Position numbers and translations under genes: made by a program
Shown: in pieces, positions 12,001-23,800 of the stretch
Numbering within the stretch: position 1 is the stretch's first letter
Layout of the letters: every line of letters begins with the position of its first letter
Source of the DNA: Reticulitermes lucifugus
Lineage: Eukaryota; Arthropoda; Insecta; Blattodea; Rhinotermitidae
Direction of reading: 5' to 3'
DNA: 64,000 nucleotides
Assembly: GCA_026260175.1 (NCBI GenBank)
Contig: JAKCWW010000068.1
Span: 5,005-69,004, forward strand
Notes under the pieces: model-generated
What the model was told of the DNA's origin: nothing
Seen by the model: only the letters and a program-made list of their open reading frames with translations
The model's database searches: none

Positions 12001-12669
12001 CCAACGGCACTATAAGGAACAGAATCCAGGAGTTAATCACAGAAAATCAGACATTTTCTGGGTACGAACAAGATTCCCTAACATCAATAATCACGGAATA
12101 ACTAGTTAAAAATTGCAGTGCGTATTATACAAAGCTACTAAATCACGTAAAAGCAATGAACTGTGAACATGCCAGAAATGAAAGCCTTATCGTAAGATAC
12201 GGATGTGCACACAAATACTCACTGAACCGCCATTATTTTTTCTTTATTCATCTTTGCACTAACAGAACAGGGAAAGCAATTACTTCCTGAGACGTCAATG
12301 ACTGCAGTTCATTCATTCACTTCGAATGTTTGAGTGAATATGCTAATTTAATCATAATATATACCTTCGTTTCTGCCGTCCTTTCCTTGTTACTTACTAC
12401 AACTTCAATTCGGACATAACAAAGATGACTTATACTTTCCACGAAGAAAATTCTATTATTTTACAAACCGATGATTTCACATGACCTGTCTACTGCCACA
12501 GCAATTAATGCGTTGCTGTTACGTCGGATCATGATTTAGACCACAAAAGAATTAATATATATTCCCACCACTAACAATCAGTCAATAATTCTCATATTCA
12601 GAACCTCACAACGAAGAAACCCAACATTTTTGACAATATAAATGCAACATACCTCAATTCTTCCTCCAT
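8978..12669 (-). CDS. Unrecognised small spliced gene, partial model
   Basis: There are four candidate exons on the minus strand: 12669-12653 (M-E-E-E-L, donor GAG|GTATGT), 11523 to about 11430 (acceptor ACAACAG, phase fits), 9290-9147 (acceptor GCTGTTTCAG, donor TTCA|GTAAGT, 48 codons) and 9031-8978 (acceptor GCTCTTCCAG, ends in TGA). Joined with the 11430 donor (GTAATC) they give 102 codons. The exon 2 donor is weak and more exons may lie between 9.3 and 11.4 kb. The last two exons read like a real conserved C-terminus (PPCSPGWEFPRIK, then a strand-like GISNVRLRIEATG). AATAAA lies 203 nt after the stop. I do not recognise the family. The intron contains a mariner copy (10.2-10.85 kb) and a family A repeat just before the third exon. 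Confidence 0.42.
9147..9290 (-). CDS. Candidate exon of the unrecognised small gene
   Basis: 144 nt, phase 0-0, with a strong acceptor and a consensus GTAAGT donor. It encodes a Met-rich helix-like start (VMMDTMNLILMRG), then Pro/Trp and Asp-rich stretches. The frame is open between the splice sites and joins the stop-containing exon at 9031-8978 in phase. Confidence 0.5.
9318..9460 (+). repeat. Family A dispersed repeat with hammerhead-like core
   Basis: Shares GTCTTGAC/TCTTGAC, TCCCGAAACGT, AATTACCAC and AGAnCGCAGATCTCAT, in the same order and spacing, with 63140-63245. It contains a perfect 10-bp hairpin (GTCAAGAGTC at 9333-9342 against 9348-9357) and the core TGAAGA-GGGGAC-loop-GTCCC-GAAAC at 9361-9391. 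Confidence 0.6.
10195..10855 (+). pseudogene. Decayed mariner transposase with central deletion
   Basis: Frames in order: E-H-Q-I-L-F-Q-T-W-G-K and M/C-L-K-L-L (N-terminus), V-F-K-W-F-K-R-F-R-Q-like helix-turn-helix, I-N-Q-I-L-H-E-D-L-E-K-R-K (HTH to WVPKNL linker). Then the frame jumps to L-S-E-N-C-P-Q-R / K-T-A-L-K-G-K-L-F-H-N-T-E-D-M-K-K-N-A (C-terminus after the third Asp). The catalytic core is absent. It lies inside an intron of the small minus-strand gene. Confidence 0.68.
11907..12101 (+). other. 64-codon open frame of unknown status
   Basis: ATG-started frame with a Ser run (from a GTA repeat, TAGTAGTAG), then an acidic and polar stretch. It has no recognisable domain and lies inside the first intron of the small minus-strand gene. 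It is probably chance or a mobile-element remnant. Confidence 0.15.
12653..12669 (-). CDS. Candidate first coding exon of the unrecognised small gene
   Basis: ATG preceded by AAAAA (good -3 base), five codons rich in Glu, then GAG|GTATGT. A CCAAT box is visible on the plus strand at 12692-12696, close upstream. The two leftover bases are completed to Arg by the G at 11523. Confidence 0.42.
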
Positions 12670-12991
12670 TTTTTAAAGTGGATTTCCGCAGCCAATCGCA
12701 TTGCACGCCTGGCTTCCGGAAAACCACGAATACGGTATCAAAGGTACATTGTGGTCAAATCACAACCAAGAGTATTTCCGTTTCAACGTTCTACAAATTC
12801 CTCGCAATACACCTCTAGATCACCGTGGTCCGTGCTCGTGTTCGTGCATGCCAATGTCCATGAATTGTAACCAGATTACCCAACTAGAGGACAACCAAAG
12901 TCTGGGTAATAAACGGCGGTGAATTTAAAACAAGACGACGGGTGTGCATCATTTCAATTGAAATACTTTCCCGAAGCGTGGTACTGTTTGA

Positions 12992-13385
12992 CAGGTGCGC
13001 ACCCAGAAATTTTCTCTGGCGGGGAGGTGGGGCTGACCCTGAGGCTGTATATGATTTATGTTTGATTTTATAAAAATCATGTTGTAAGTATAACATAATA
13101 CTGTTAACAAATGCATTGATATACAAACAAATATAACTACATGTTCCATGACTTAATCATAGTGTCCTAACTTATTTTTTTTTTAATTTTATTAATTTAT
13201 TTTTCAAAATTCTAATGTACTAGTCATCAACCGATTTCAGTGGCTGATTTCAGCTCAAGGGTAAATCACGTAAAACTTTTGATATCATAATATTTACAAA
13301 AATTTGTGTTTTTTAAATTTCGGTTTTGGGGGTTTGGGAGGGCTGCAGCCCGGCAGCTCCCCCCCCCCCNCCTGGTGCACCCCTG
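12992..13385. mobile_element. hAT-type non-autonomous element, 394 bp, with 8-bp target duplication
   Basis: Flanked by perfect 8-bp direct repeats CTGTTTGA (12984-12991 and 13386-13393). Ends are CAGGTGCGCACCCAG and, on the other strand, CAGGGGTGCACCAGG. An 8-bp duplication with CAGG.. terminal repeats is the hAT signature. No transposase frame. The interior has a C-run with one undetermined base at 13370. Confidence 0.75.
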
Positions 13386-13393
13386 CTGTTTGA

Positions 13394-14149
13394 AGAATAT
13401 GCAATTTCTTCCACTACCTGAGTGACTCGTGATAGGCAGAGATGACAGTTGTACTTTTATTCACACTGACAGAACAGAGTTTCTGTAGTCCATCAGATAA
13501 TCCTTGATTGTGTCTGCAAACTTTAAAAATTTGCATTTATTTCAAACCCGCAGGATTATATGAGAACATAGAAACAAGGATTACTATCACCTGATTTCAT
13601 GATATTCACACTCTGGAGCTGGATTTGTGTATCACTTCCATCATGGGGTACTTCTCAAAAAAAACGAGAATGATATAATATGAGATCTAAACCATAAATC
13701 TGGGCCATGGCTTTCAAAATTTGAGACATCTTGAAATGAGTATTGTCTGAATGTGAAAGAGTATGGGTAATAAAACATTTATAAGATCTATTGGAATATT
13801 ATCTTCCCATCTTCTTGGTCTCTATATACACAAAATATCAAGATTTTTTTGCACCCTCAATAACAGTGCAGCAATCACTTCATAACTGCTCAGCATGCCC
13901 AAGTTTAATAAATCAGCCACACTGTTCTGTGTTAAGTACCTAAGATTTCACCATGCAAACAAGGACAAATTCAGTCCCTGCAGTGGGATGAACAATGCAG
14001 TGAAAGTGTGAGCATTGTCCATACATATCACTTGTGAAATCAATCTCAGGTGTAACACAACTCACCTGCTCTGTAAGCGACTTCAGATAAGTAATCCAGT
14101 CACTCCATAAAATAATATTTAAACAAGTTTTTCTCTTAAAACTGGGGTG
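13394..14149. other. Intergenic, nothing recognised
   Basis: Lies between the hAT element and the poly(A) signal of the sha-like gene. AT-rich, with no open frame over 60 codons and no repeat seen. Confidence 0.5.
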
Positions 14150-14155
14150 TTTATT
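14150..14155 (-). terminator. Candidate poly(A) signal of the sha-like gene
   Basis: This is the first canonical AATAAA on the minus strand after the stop codon, giving a 3' UTR of about 740 nt. The interval 14156-14895 is AT-rich, holds no other AATAAA and shows no recognisable repeat, so it is read as 3' UTR. Confidence 0.4.
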
Positions 14156-14895
14156 GCCATATACATGTTATTTGCATTATAATTGTGAGTTATATTATGA
14201 CAATAACACAGCATACTGATTCCTATATTACAGTTGGTTTTAGTCATTCATATTTTTAAAATTTCTAATACAATATGAAATGCCAGTGGTACAGAAAACT
14301 TGTTGTGTCACCTACTGTAAACCAAATAAGCAGAGAAACCTTTACACTGTACCAGTACATGGGAAGTGGATGCAGGTGCAATGATGCTTGCAGTTAGAAA
14401 TGGGAACACATTATTTAACCACGTTAAACTTTAAAAACTTGAACAAAAAAGAAACAGTATCATAAATACAAACATCACCTTTGTTGCAACAGTGTCTTAT
14501 TTACAATCACATGTAATCTTTTACACTTATGTAATATTATTTTCATAAATAATAAAGCTTATTCATTGTAAAGCTTTGTCATAATTTAACACTAATATGA
14601 AAAACAATTTCTCTTAACATTAAGTTGGCATGGATGTGCCTGCTTTTATACACAAGATTGCACTTTCGGCCCAGAAAATTTTACATTTGTGACGTGTATG
14701 AAATATGTATAAATGTGTGTAAGGTTTCTTAAATTTTTATGTACATATATACAAGCACAACAGTGCAAAAATGGTAAAGAAAATTTTAAAGTTTAAAGTT
14801 CATTGCCTTCCTTTACAAATTACTTCTGGGTTTTTATATGTTATTTCAAGCAAAATGCCATGGTTTGAAAAGTTGCTTTACTAGGAGTCTAATCA

Positions 14896-17800
14896 CTAAC
14901 TCCTTACAGATCTTCGATGACCACTGCCTGGTGGCAGAACAGTCACAAAGCTTACATTCTCGGAGTCACTGCTGCTAACACCTGCGTCTTCTAATAGCAC
15001 AGAGTTGTTCACTGTTCTCACTAGGTCTGATCCTACCCCACTGTCAACTGACTCAGTCACCACAGCGCATGTTGACAGCTTCCGGAAACTACCAAAAAAG
15101 AAAGAGTCTGTTGCAATGCTCTCTGCACCAGATTCACTAGCACCATCACACAGAGATTCATCAGTCTCACTCACACTGCCCTGACCTGGACCCGAATTCT
15201 GGCCATCCACTGTTTTTCTAACCTGCACATGCTTGTTGGATTCATTTGAGTCAGTGCTGAGGTAACCTGAGTCCTCTGGTTTAGGAGGCACTTTAGCCAC
15301 TGACTTTTCAACTGTGCGACGCCATGTCTTCTTCACTGAATCTGAGCTCTTCTTGTCTCGCAGATGTTTTAACAAGTCTTTTCCTGTACTTTGCTGACTA
15401 GGTAAAAGACCATCACTTCCTGTTTCCTTTTTGAGGCTCTTGCCTGTAATTGAAGCAATTCCTTGTGTACCTTTAGATTTAACAGACTGGAGAACTAATT
15501 TGTTGTTGACTTCACTATCTTGAGAGTTTGAAAATTTGTTCCTCAAACTTCGTTCTACTTGATGACCAAGTGTTTGGCTCCCATCCTGCTCTTCATCTGC
15601 TGAGAAGGGTGTCATATAGAATGCTTCATAGTCAGATGAGTTGAGGCTGTCCACCGAAGCACCAGACAAATTTGAAAGTGTTTCCAGGTCACGAGAACCT
15701 GTTGTAGATGTGGAGGAGATGGTAGATATTTCATGACATAAGGAACTGCTCTTTTCATGACATTTGGATGGTGGAAGAGGAGGTAATGGCCTACGAGCAG
15801 GATCAGATACCGTTCTCTTCTGGCTGATGCTTCTGCCAGCCCCGTTTTTTGGTGGCAGTGGTGGTTTGATGGACCTTGGAGGTAAGGGTGGAGTTGGTTC
15901 GATTTTGTACAGAGGGCGTGGAGGTGGTGGGTCTTCATACAGAGAAATAGATTTGGGAGGTAGTGGTGGTAAAATATCAGGAGGTTCAGGTTTGTGAGGA
16001 CCATTTCGTGTGCCTGGTGGTGTTGGTGAACGCTGTCTCTTTGCCTGCTTTGCTTCTGGATTTAGGATTATCCCTTCTGTTGACAGTATGGGGCAACGGC
16101 GCTTCCAGGACAATGTGTGGTTGTAGTCCAACTCACTTGTCAAAGAGCGTGTGGACCCCACAAGACTAAGAGTGTCCAGCTCTGCACGATGTTGTGTGCG
16201 TGCCTCATATATCTCACGAAGACTACCAAAAGCTCTGTGCAGCGGATATGCAGACACCATCTGAGATAGATCATCTGACCCAGCCTGACTCAAAGAATCA
16301 CTTCTGAAGCTGCCAGTAGTGCGAAGAAGTATTTGGACAGGCCTCTCTAGAGAGTCATTGAAGTTCTCCACATGTTGGCATGAAGTTGAGATGGCAGATA
16401 TTGATTCATCTGTTTTATGTTTATTTAGTTTTCTGTCAAGAGTGTCCGGTTCAAAACTGTCTGAATCATCAGGAATGGGAAGATAATTTTCTGGTGAATC
16501 TTCCACTTGAATGGTTAAGTGACCAGGCTTTTCCATGGGCTCAGAGTATTGGATCTTTGGGCCACTAATGCTTCTAGAAGTGGTGGTGTTTGGTGAACTG
16601 GATGCACTGCTGAAATTGTACCCATCATTCACATACACTTCACTGACGAGGCTGTACCCATCACTGTGGTTCAGCAGTTGTGGGAGGTTATACAACTTGA
16701 TGTCTTTCTTCATGCTGCCCAAAGCTGCATCAGGATTCAGCACAATAATTTCATACTCATGATCATCAACTGGTGTCTTTTTTGAAACTCTGTTGTTTTC
16801 TAGTTTGAGTTTGGAAATTGTTTTGCTTCCTGTGCGAATATTGAAAATCTCATTCCTCATTGTGAGCACTTCTTCTAGAGGCAGTGCTGAACTTAGGCTT
16901 GGGCTTGGCTGTGGTGACGTGTCCCCATACTCAGTTGGAGTGGAGAGACCATTTTCATCTAACTCCCTTGATGATCGTTCCAGACTGTCAGCTTCATATT
17001 CTTCTCCAGAAGACCTACCTTGATTTTCTGGAGTGTTAGTCACAGGCCTCAGTTGTACATCCATATCAGAAGATTTTTCCAGACCACGCTGACCCACCAA
17101 CTCTTTTATTACTGCATCCATCAACTGCTTTGTTATGACAGGCTCCACCTCTTCTTTCTTGCTGTCCTTGCAGCAGACATTGTTGATTTCATCATTAACA
17201 TTTTGGGATGGCAGTGGTGGCGGAGGAGGGCAAGGTGAATTTTTCGTAGCTGTTGGCTGTGTATCAGTCACTTTGGATGTTACTAATACGTTCTTTGTGC
17301 AATGCAGCATATTTGATGGTGGTGGTGGAGGTGGAGGAATAGGCTTACCAATACATATTTTGGTATTTTGTACAGCAATAATCGCCGAATCCACAGCTTT
17401 GTTTCTCTTCGGAACATCATTAATTTTCGGTATGCTAGGAGCCTTGCCCTTGTGAGAAGGTTTTGCATGCCCAGTTCCTTTTGAGGTTTTTGTAGTGTTG
17501 TCTTTAGGCATTGTTTGGTCAGGTATCTTTAGCACAGGTACATCTTCAAGCCACTTTCTGATACTACTCTGTTTGCTCTCAGGACTGCAGCAAACCTGGC
17601 AGGAAGTCTGCTCCTTGAGTGTTAGCAGACTTTCAATAGTCCCCATGGTGCACCCAGGACATCCAGAACATCCCTGGCGACGGCTATTTTGTCGCTTAAG
17701 GCTGACAGTGCCCATGTTGCTGTGTTTGCTGGACAGTCCCCCATAATAAGAGCCAGGTGGACCATCCTGCTGTAGTTGCTCCTCTTCAGGGATTCCCATC

Positions 17801-17898
17801 AGTGTTGGAGAGAACCGCTTTGCTAGCATCTTATGCTTTGCAATAGTTATTACCTCCCGAATCTTTGTTAAGAATTCAATAGCAGCTGGTGGTGGAGC
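14896..17898 (-). CDS. sha: sha-like exon 8 (cytoplasmic tail and stop)
   Basis: The acceptor TTCTGTTTCTGTGCAG has a strong pyrimidine tract. The exon holds 1000 codons plus the stop, with no interruption. It starts A-P-P-P, then a basic helix-like segment (FLTKIREVITIAKHK), a Cys cluster, polyproline runs and SH3 ligands, and Ser-rich degron-like D-S-G motifs near the C-terminus (about 1310 and 1383). Such a long single exon coding most of a tail is common for scaffold-type proteins. Confidence 0.85.
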   Translation of the reverse strand, partial: APPPAAIEFLTKIREVITIAKHKMLAKRFSPTLMGIPEEEQLQQDGPPGSYYGGLSSKHSNMGTVSLKRQNSRRQGCSGCPGCTMGTIESLLTLKEQTSCQVCCSPESKQSSIRKWLEDVPVLKIPDQTMPKDNTTKTSKGTGHAKPSHKGKAPSIPKINDVPKRNKAVDSAIIAVQNTKICIGKPIPPPPPPPSNMLHCTKNVLVTSKVTDTQPTATKNSPCPPPPPLPSQNVNDEINNVCCKDSKKEEVEPVITKQLMDAVIKELVGQRGLEKSSDMDVQLRPVTNTPENQGRSSGEEYEADSLERSSRELDENGLSTPTEYGDTSPQPSPSLSSALPLEEVLTMRNEIFNIRTGSKTISKLKLENNRVSKKTPVDDHEYEIIVLNPDAALGSMKKDIKLYNLPQLLNHSDGYSLVSEVYVNDGYNFSSASSSPNTTTSRSISGPKIQYSEPMEKPGHLTIQVEDSPENYLPIPDDSDSFEPDTLDRKLNKHKTDESISAISTSCQHVENFNDSLERPVQILLRTTGSFRSDSLSQAGSDDLSQMVSAYPLHRAFGSLREIYEARTQHRAELDTLSLVGSTRSLTSELDYNHTLSWKRRCPILSTEGIILNPEAKQAKRQRSPTPPGTRNGPHKPEPPDILPPLPPKSISLYEDPPPPRPLYKIEPTPPLPPRSIKPPLPPKNGAGRSISQKRTVSDPARRPLPPLPPSKCHEKSSSLCHEISTISSTSTTGSRDLETLSNLSGASVDSLNSSDYEAFYMTPFSADEEQDGSQTLGHQVERSLRNKFSNSQDSEVNNKLVLQSVKSKGTQGIASITGKSLKKETGSDGLLPSQQSTGKDLLKHLRDKKSSDSVKKTWRRTVEKSVAKVPPKPEDSGYLSTDSNESNKHVQVRKTVDGQNSGPGQGSVSETDESLCDGASESGAESIATDSFFFGSFRKLSTCAVVTESVDSGVGSDLVRTVNNSVLLEDAGVSSSDSENVSFVTVLPPGSGHRRSVRS

Positions 17899-20800
17899 CT
17901 GCACAGAAACAGAAGTCAGGATCATACAAACGAAAAACAAATTGCAAGCGTGAGTTGTGGATATGTTAATATTGCATTTTAATGAAACTCCATAGGTCAG
18001 AATACATCTAGGGAATTTGACAGTTTTTAAGTTGGTCAAGATATTTCCCATCTTTAAAAATACACAGAGGTTTATTACAGTTTTCCACTCTATCGTATTC
18101 TGAATCAGATGAATCCAGTTCACCCCTCGCATTCTGTTTCTTAAAGATTCATTTTAATATTATCCTCCCGTGGACGCCTGGATCTTCCAAGTGTTCCCTT
18201 CCCTTCAGGTTTTCTGACTGACAATTTACACATATTCATGCTCTCCCCACACGTGCTGTATGTTGTGGCCGTCTTATCTTTTTGTTGTAATCATCCTAGT
18301 ATTATTTGCTGAAGGATACAAATTTTGGGACTCCATATTCTGTAATTTAATCTACCTTCCCCTTTCTTAAGTGCAAATACTTCCCTTCATATTACTGAAT
18401 CATGTATCCTGCTTAATGTTTTTGATGTAGACCGAGACACTGACTTTCACACCCAAATAAAGACAAAGGTAATGTTACACATTTCTATATTTTTATTTTT
18501 TGGTTATTAGATAAGAGATCAAAAGACAAAAGATTTGAGCAGTATGCTAATAAATGTTGTGCAAATTTAATCTTCTCTTAAGTTGGCTGTCAACATAATT
18601 TTGAACTTCAACACATTTTTACGGTTTCATTGACAATTTTCATGTTGAGATTTTGGTGGACATTCAGTTAGATAGTCATTTAGTTACTCCATTAGGCAAG
18701 GAGGTAGTTGTTTAATAAGGCAATTAACCTGTGATTATGGCGGTGAAGTTTCTAGTTCATTGCCTATGTGAGTACTGTGTTGATTAATTAGTTAATTATT
18801 TAATTAGTTATTTAGGAGTGGGTATAGACAGTGCGTAAAGTGACTCCATATTGTCTGAAAGACCAACATTTGTCTTCCTCTAAAGACTGGAACCCTCCCA
18901 TGTCCAGACAATTTCTGGAACCCATCCAATGGGTATGGGCTAAAGAGACTGGAATGTGACACTGATCAATTACTTTGATTCAGTGCCTTTTCTCCACTTT
19001 TTCTGAATGTCTTCAGCATGTGGTAATTAAAAGGATATTTGTCTCTTACATTATTCATAAATTGATAGTTATTATTAAACTGTGTGGAATCTTTACAATT
19101 TCATATACAATTTAAGTAGCATTTCCTGTCTGTATTGTTGCAGTCTACTTCAACAAGAAGCTGTAGCTCAAAGCAAGCAGGACTGAAGTACAATTTCCTG
19201 TCTACATTGTGACACTTTAATTACAGTGAGAAATTCTGGCTCAAAGTATGGCAGGTCAAAGTATATCTTCTTTCTTGTTTGCTATATTTTACTTACAATC
19301 AGAAGTTCTGGCTCAAAGAATGCAGGATTGAAGTACAATTTCCTCCTTGCTGTGCCATTTGTTATAGCTCGGACAGTCTCTGGTCTCTCCTCTCGTCCCT
19401 CTAGTGTTTCCACAATGGACACATTCTCTTCTGGTAACCGTTCAATAGAACTTGGTTCTTGAGTTTGGATTGGTTCTGAGAAGCAGAATTCATCTGGCTG
19501 CATGGAGAATGACATGCCACAAGAATGCACCAGCGCTGCTGTCACCTGAACCTGCTATAAGGAATGTGTTCATACAGTGCTCAAATTGAGGATGAGTTGG
19601 ATACAAGACAAAGAAGACTGGTACTGACACTTCATTTTAAAAAGTGCTTGCAGACAAAGGTGAGGGTTAGTTGAACATGTAGTCATATAAGTAGGTTATG
19701 GAGGTGTGAGATGGATTGAATTGGCATTGGATAGGGTCAAGGGGAAATATTTTGTGAAGTGCTGATGCAGGCCATATAAAAAAACCCATACTCGAAATTT
19801 TTGTTGGAAAATACAGTTATTACAAACTGCCTTGGAAACCTAGGCATGGTTAGGAGAATCATATCAAAATATGTCTTGGAGAATAGGATAAGATGGTATA
19901 AAATTAACTGAACTATCTGAGAACAAGCTTCCGTAAATTTTTTTACATGACTTTGGGTTGCACAGCAAAATTAACTATTTTTTTATGTCCTTGACTATCA
20001 ATTATGTATGTACCACTGTACCATGAAATTATACTTTAACTGCTAATAAAAGATTCCATATTTCACTACCTGCAGAGCCCATAGTGACAGTTTATTTGGT
20101 GATGCTTTTTAACATGCAAATATGTTGAATACTTGGAATTTGAGATCACTGTACATTAAATTTTTCTTCTGCAATTGTAAGAATTAATTCTTCTTCTTTT
20201 CACTTAGGAGATATACTACATACATAAAATGAACCTCCCATAAATTACTCTCTGCCCATTTCCTTTTTTAAACAACCACAAACAAAAAAAAGATTGCTGT
20301 TGTTATGGATTATACATGTGACTTGCACACAATAGACAAATTTATCACAAATATGGTATGAAAGCACCATGGCTTAACATCCCAAATTCACCTATTTCAT
20401 TAAAGTTGTTGAGCAGATTTATTCAAGTCTCCTCACGGTTTTAGCATTTAGGAAATTCAAAATTAAAATTAGGGTTCAGTAATTATCCCAGAAAAAAGTC
20501 CAAGACACCCTTCCATTATTAGCCTACCTTCTAGACTTTTTCCATGGGGTACAGTCACATGATTTTTCAAGAAGTTCCTGGTCATTTATATTTTGCAATA
20601 ATATTTCCTACAAATATCTATTTTGACCAGTTGGGCATGTTGTGTATGCATCTGGAAAACCTGTGTATATTACTACTATAAGCTTGTGTTTGACTTCTGA
20701 ACAGTGTTGACTGTTATAAGTAACGTCCGTAGATAATTAAATGTAAACCTGTCAAACCAATCCACTATAATGTATGTGCAGTCTTAAAATATGATAAGAC

Positions 20801-23800
20801 AGCTGTCTATATTACATCCACAGACATCCACAGTCTTCAATTTTGACTGCTTCTTCAGTGACTTAATGACCCTTCAAGTGTGTAGATTCTGAAATACATT
20901 CGAACCCGGTTATAACGACATTGGTTTATATGACACCTCGCTTCTAGAGTCAAATATTTTGTGGTACCAATTAATTCGTCACTGTTAACCATAACATTAC
21001 ACTCCTCCATTATAACGACACTCGTTTATAACAACACAAAATATTCAGTCCCTTTCACGACATTATAATGGAGTTTGACTGTATTTGATTGTAGAACAGT
21101 TGTAAATTAGGAATTGAAACGGCTGTGCAGGTAGCAGATTAATCTACCATCAAAGAATGTCACTGGCAAAACAGAAGGACCTCTGAAATCTTAGTTATGG
21201 TAGCCAGTCTTCCTGAATTGCTCATGACAGAGACTTTTGGTGTGTCCTTTTACTGGGTTTATGCTCTTGGAATATGGGAATTTTTCTTCATTTGTAAATG
21301 TTTTAAAATCTTATATATTCTTATTCTTCAAATGATATCTTCCGGGTTTTTACGTCATGTAATACAATGAATTTGTTCTGACATATCAGAGAAACTTGCA
21401 GTCATGCTGTAGGGTGACTGAATGTTTTCAGGTGAAAACAATTCAGTCACCCTGAAGACAGACGCAGCAAGTTTCTCCGAAAAGTCGGAAAAATCGTTAT
21501 ATTACACAGCGTAAAAACCCAGCAGACCGCCATTTATCCAACACCTGCTAACAGAACCTGAAAACTTATTCTTGCATCATTTTCAACCAGTTTCAATTCA
21601 CTCTGTATATCTGTGCGCTTCTCATCTGTAGAATATGAAGCTACTGCTCTCAGAAAACTTATCCGTTATGTTTTGTTTGTTTATTTGTTGTCAAAACATT
21701 TATCTGCTTTCAGTGTCCTTTCTTCTCCTGTTGCTGGTTATGTAGATTCCAGAAATAAAAGTAAGTGCATGGACCAGAGGCCCTCTTCAGAAGCTGACAA
21801 TTGCTTTACTAGTAAAAAGTTCTCCATCTTTTATGGAACCTAAAGGATCATTACCATTTTTACAAGAAGTCGCCACTAGAATGTATCCTGAGCCACTTCA
21901 ATCCAGTCCAGACCTTCAAACCCTACTCATTTAAGATCTCAGAACTCTTATTTTCCATTTTGATTCTGATTAACATGTGGGCCTACATTTACTTTGATTG
22001 AACCGAGATTCATTTCGAAATTATTAACTAAGGGAAGCCAGGATAACGATGTTGGTATAGTGACTATGCCACAAGCTTGAAAATCCGGATGTGACTTCCG
22101 GCAGGGGATAGAGATATTTCTCTTCTCCAAATAACCAGACCGGCCCTGAGTTCCACCCAACTCTGTTTAATGGATACGGGGGGCTCTTTCCCAGAGGGTA
22201 AAGGGGCCGGTGAGTGAAGTTTAACCACTCACATCTATCTCGTGCCAAGTTTAAGAATAAGTGGAGCAATGCCTCTACTCCAAACATATGCCTTAATGGC
22301 GTGAAGGGAGTAAGTTTGCCTTTACCATTTAACTGAGGAATATCCAGAAGAATATGGGCACTCACGTTTTGAGGCAACCTGTTGCTGTCGTCCGATGTCG
22401 GGGCAATGTCGGACACGGCATCAGTTTCGGAGCAGCAGCTGGCCGAGTCACTGAGGTAGCTACCTGTCTCAAAGGGATGCCTCTTTGTTGAGAGCAGTGG
22501 GTTGCTTTTCACCACCCCATCCTCTGGCCCAGCGAGGTGGACGGGCTGCCCATTGCAGTGGTCCCTCTGCTTAACCCTACGACGTCTCCTCACATGAAGG
22601 TACAGGAACACCGATGCCACGTAGATCAGTCCTAGCAGGATGGAGCACACTCCAATGGCTATATACTCGGTCACGCTCAGTCCCCGACCATAGCCATCTG
22701 CGGCGTGGGCATCTGCTGCAAATGGCCATTCCCGAACATCTGTCAAAATATGACGTACCGTCAGTACAGTGTTTAATAATAATGAGATCCTCGGGACATG
22801 TAGCACGAAGGAGAGCTAAATACGCGCGACAATTATTCACGAAATTTGAAGATTAGAGATGTAGGCTTGTGTGTGACGATAGTATGAAACGGATCTGAAG
22901 GACATTGGACAAGGCCTGAATTCTGCTCTCATAGTCCAGCGGTGGCCTCTTTTGAAAATAATAATGAGTTTTTGCCGGCCAATAAAAACAGGGGATTTCT
23001 TGACTGGGTGAGCCGCTATTAGCTTCTGCAGAAGGACTGTTTCATGCAGTGTCTCCGTAATGTCTTAACCCTTTGCCACACGGTTCTTTATTCGACGTAT
23101 TTACAGTAATTTACAGCGTTGTAAGAAGTGAGATTTGCCCAGCTCTGTTTTATCATCTTATCGAGGTTTTCTGTGTTTATTTGTTTAATTTCTGTTACTC
23201 AGATTAATATCTTCATGTCGGTGATTATGGCAGTGATACACTTATTCAGGAGCTTCCGTGTCTGAATCTCAGCCCGTAAGTGGCCTATTCTGACCGCAGG
23301 TATTCATCACTTCCCTCGTTCCCTCAGACAACGTGTGGATAGTACATTGACATGGAACGCTGCAGCTTTTCCTCATTTCCTTTTGAATTCATCATTCATA
23401 AATTATAATCCCACTCCATGTTACGTACGCTAATATTTTGACAGTTGCATACAATCATGCAAAAGAGGAGGCAATAATCCCTTTACCTAAACAGTTCACA
23501 GCAATATTTAAAATGTTTATTTATTCGGTTATTTTATGATAGAATTAGAATATCAGAGGAAGAAGCCATTGTGATAGATTTTAAGCACGCTCCCAGATGG
23601 ACTGAAGAAAATCATGAAAAGCCTTATTCCAGGATATCTGCAATACCCCAGGATGGACTCACTAGGCGTCCCTGCCACCCTGAAAGCCACGCATGGAGTG
23701 AAGATGCTCTGGTCCTGGCCACTTCCGCCACTCCCGACATCCTTACACATTAAATGGACGAGCATGAGACGACCTTCCATGCTGAACCGCAGGTCCACTT

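Noticed and set aside
15764-15997. Gly-rich plus-strand frame as a cuticle or silk-like protein
   Set aside because: Antisense of the SH3-ligand proline cluster; no start context or splice partner.
15612-17746. Several plus- and minus-strand frames inside the large exon, including Gly-rich ones
   Set aside because: They are shadows of the proline-rich coding strand; Gly runs mirror CCA/CCT codons.
17899-18132. In-frame extension of the long exon upstream to a start near 18132
   Set aside because: The frame crosses a strong acceptor at 17898 and then reads intron and a LINE remnant (GVNWIHL). The exon 7 junction fits phase 0 exactly.
22024-22365. Continuation of the exon 6 frame below 22366
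   Set aside because: A consensus GTGAGT donor gives the phase needed by exon 7, and the extension is largely SINE sequence.
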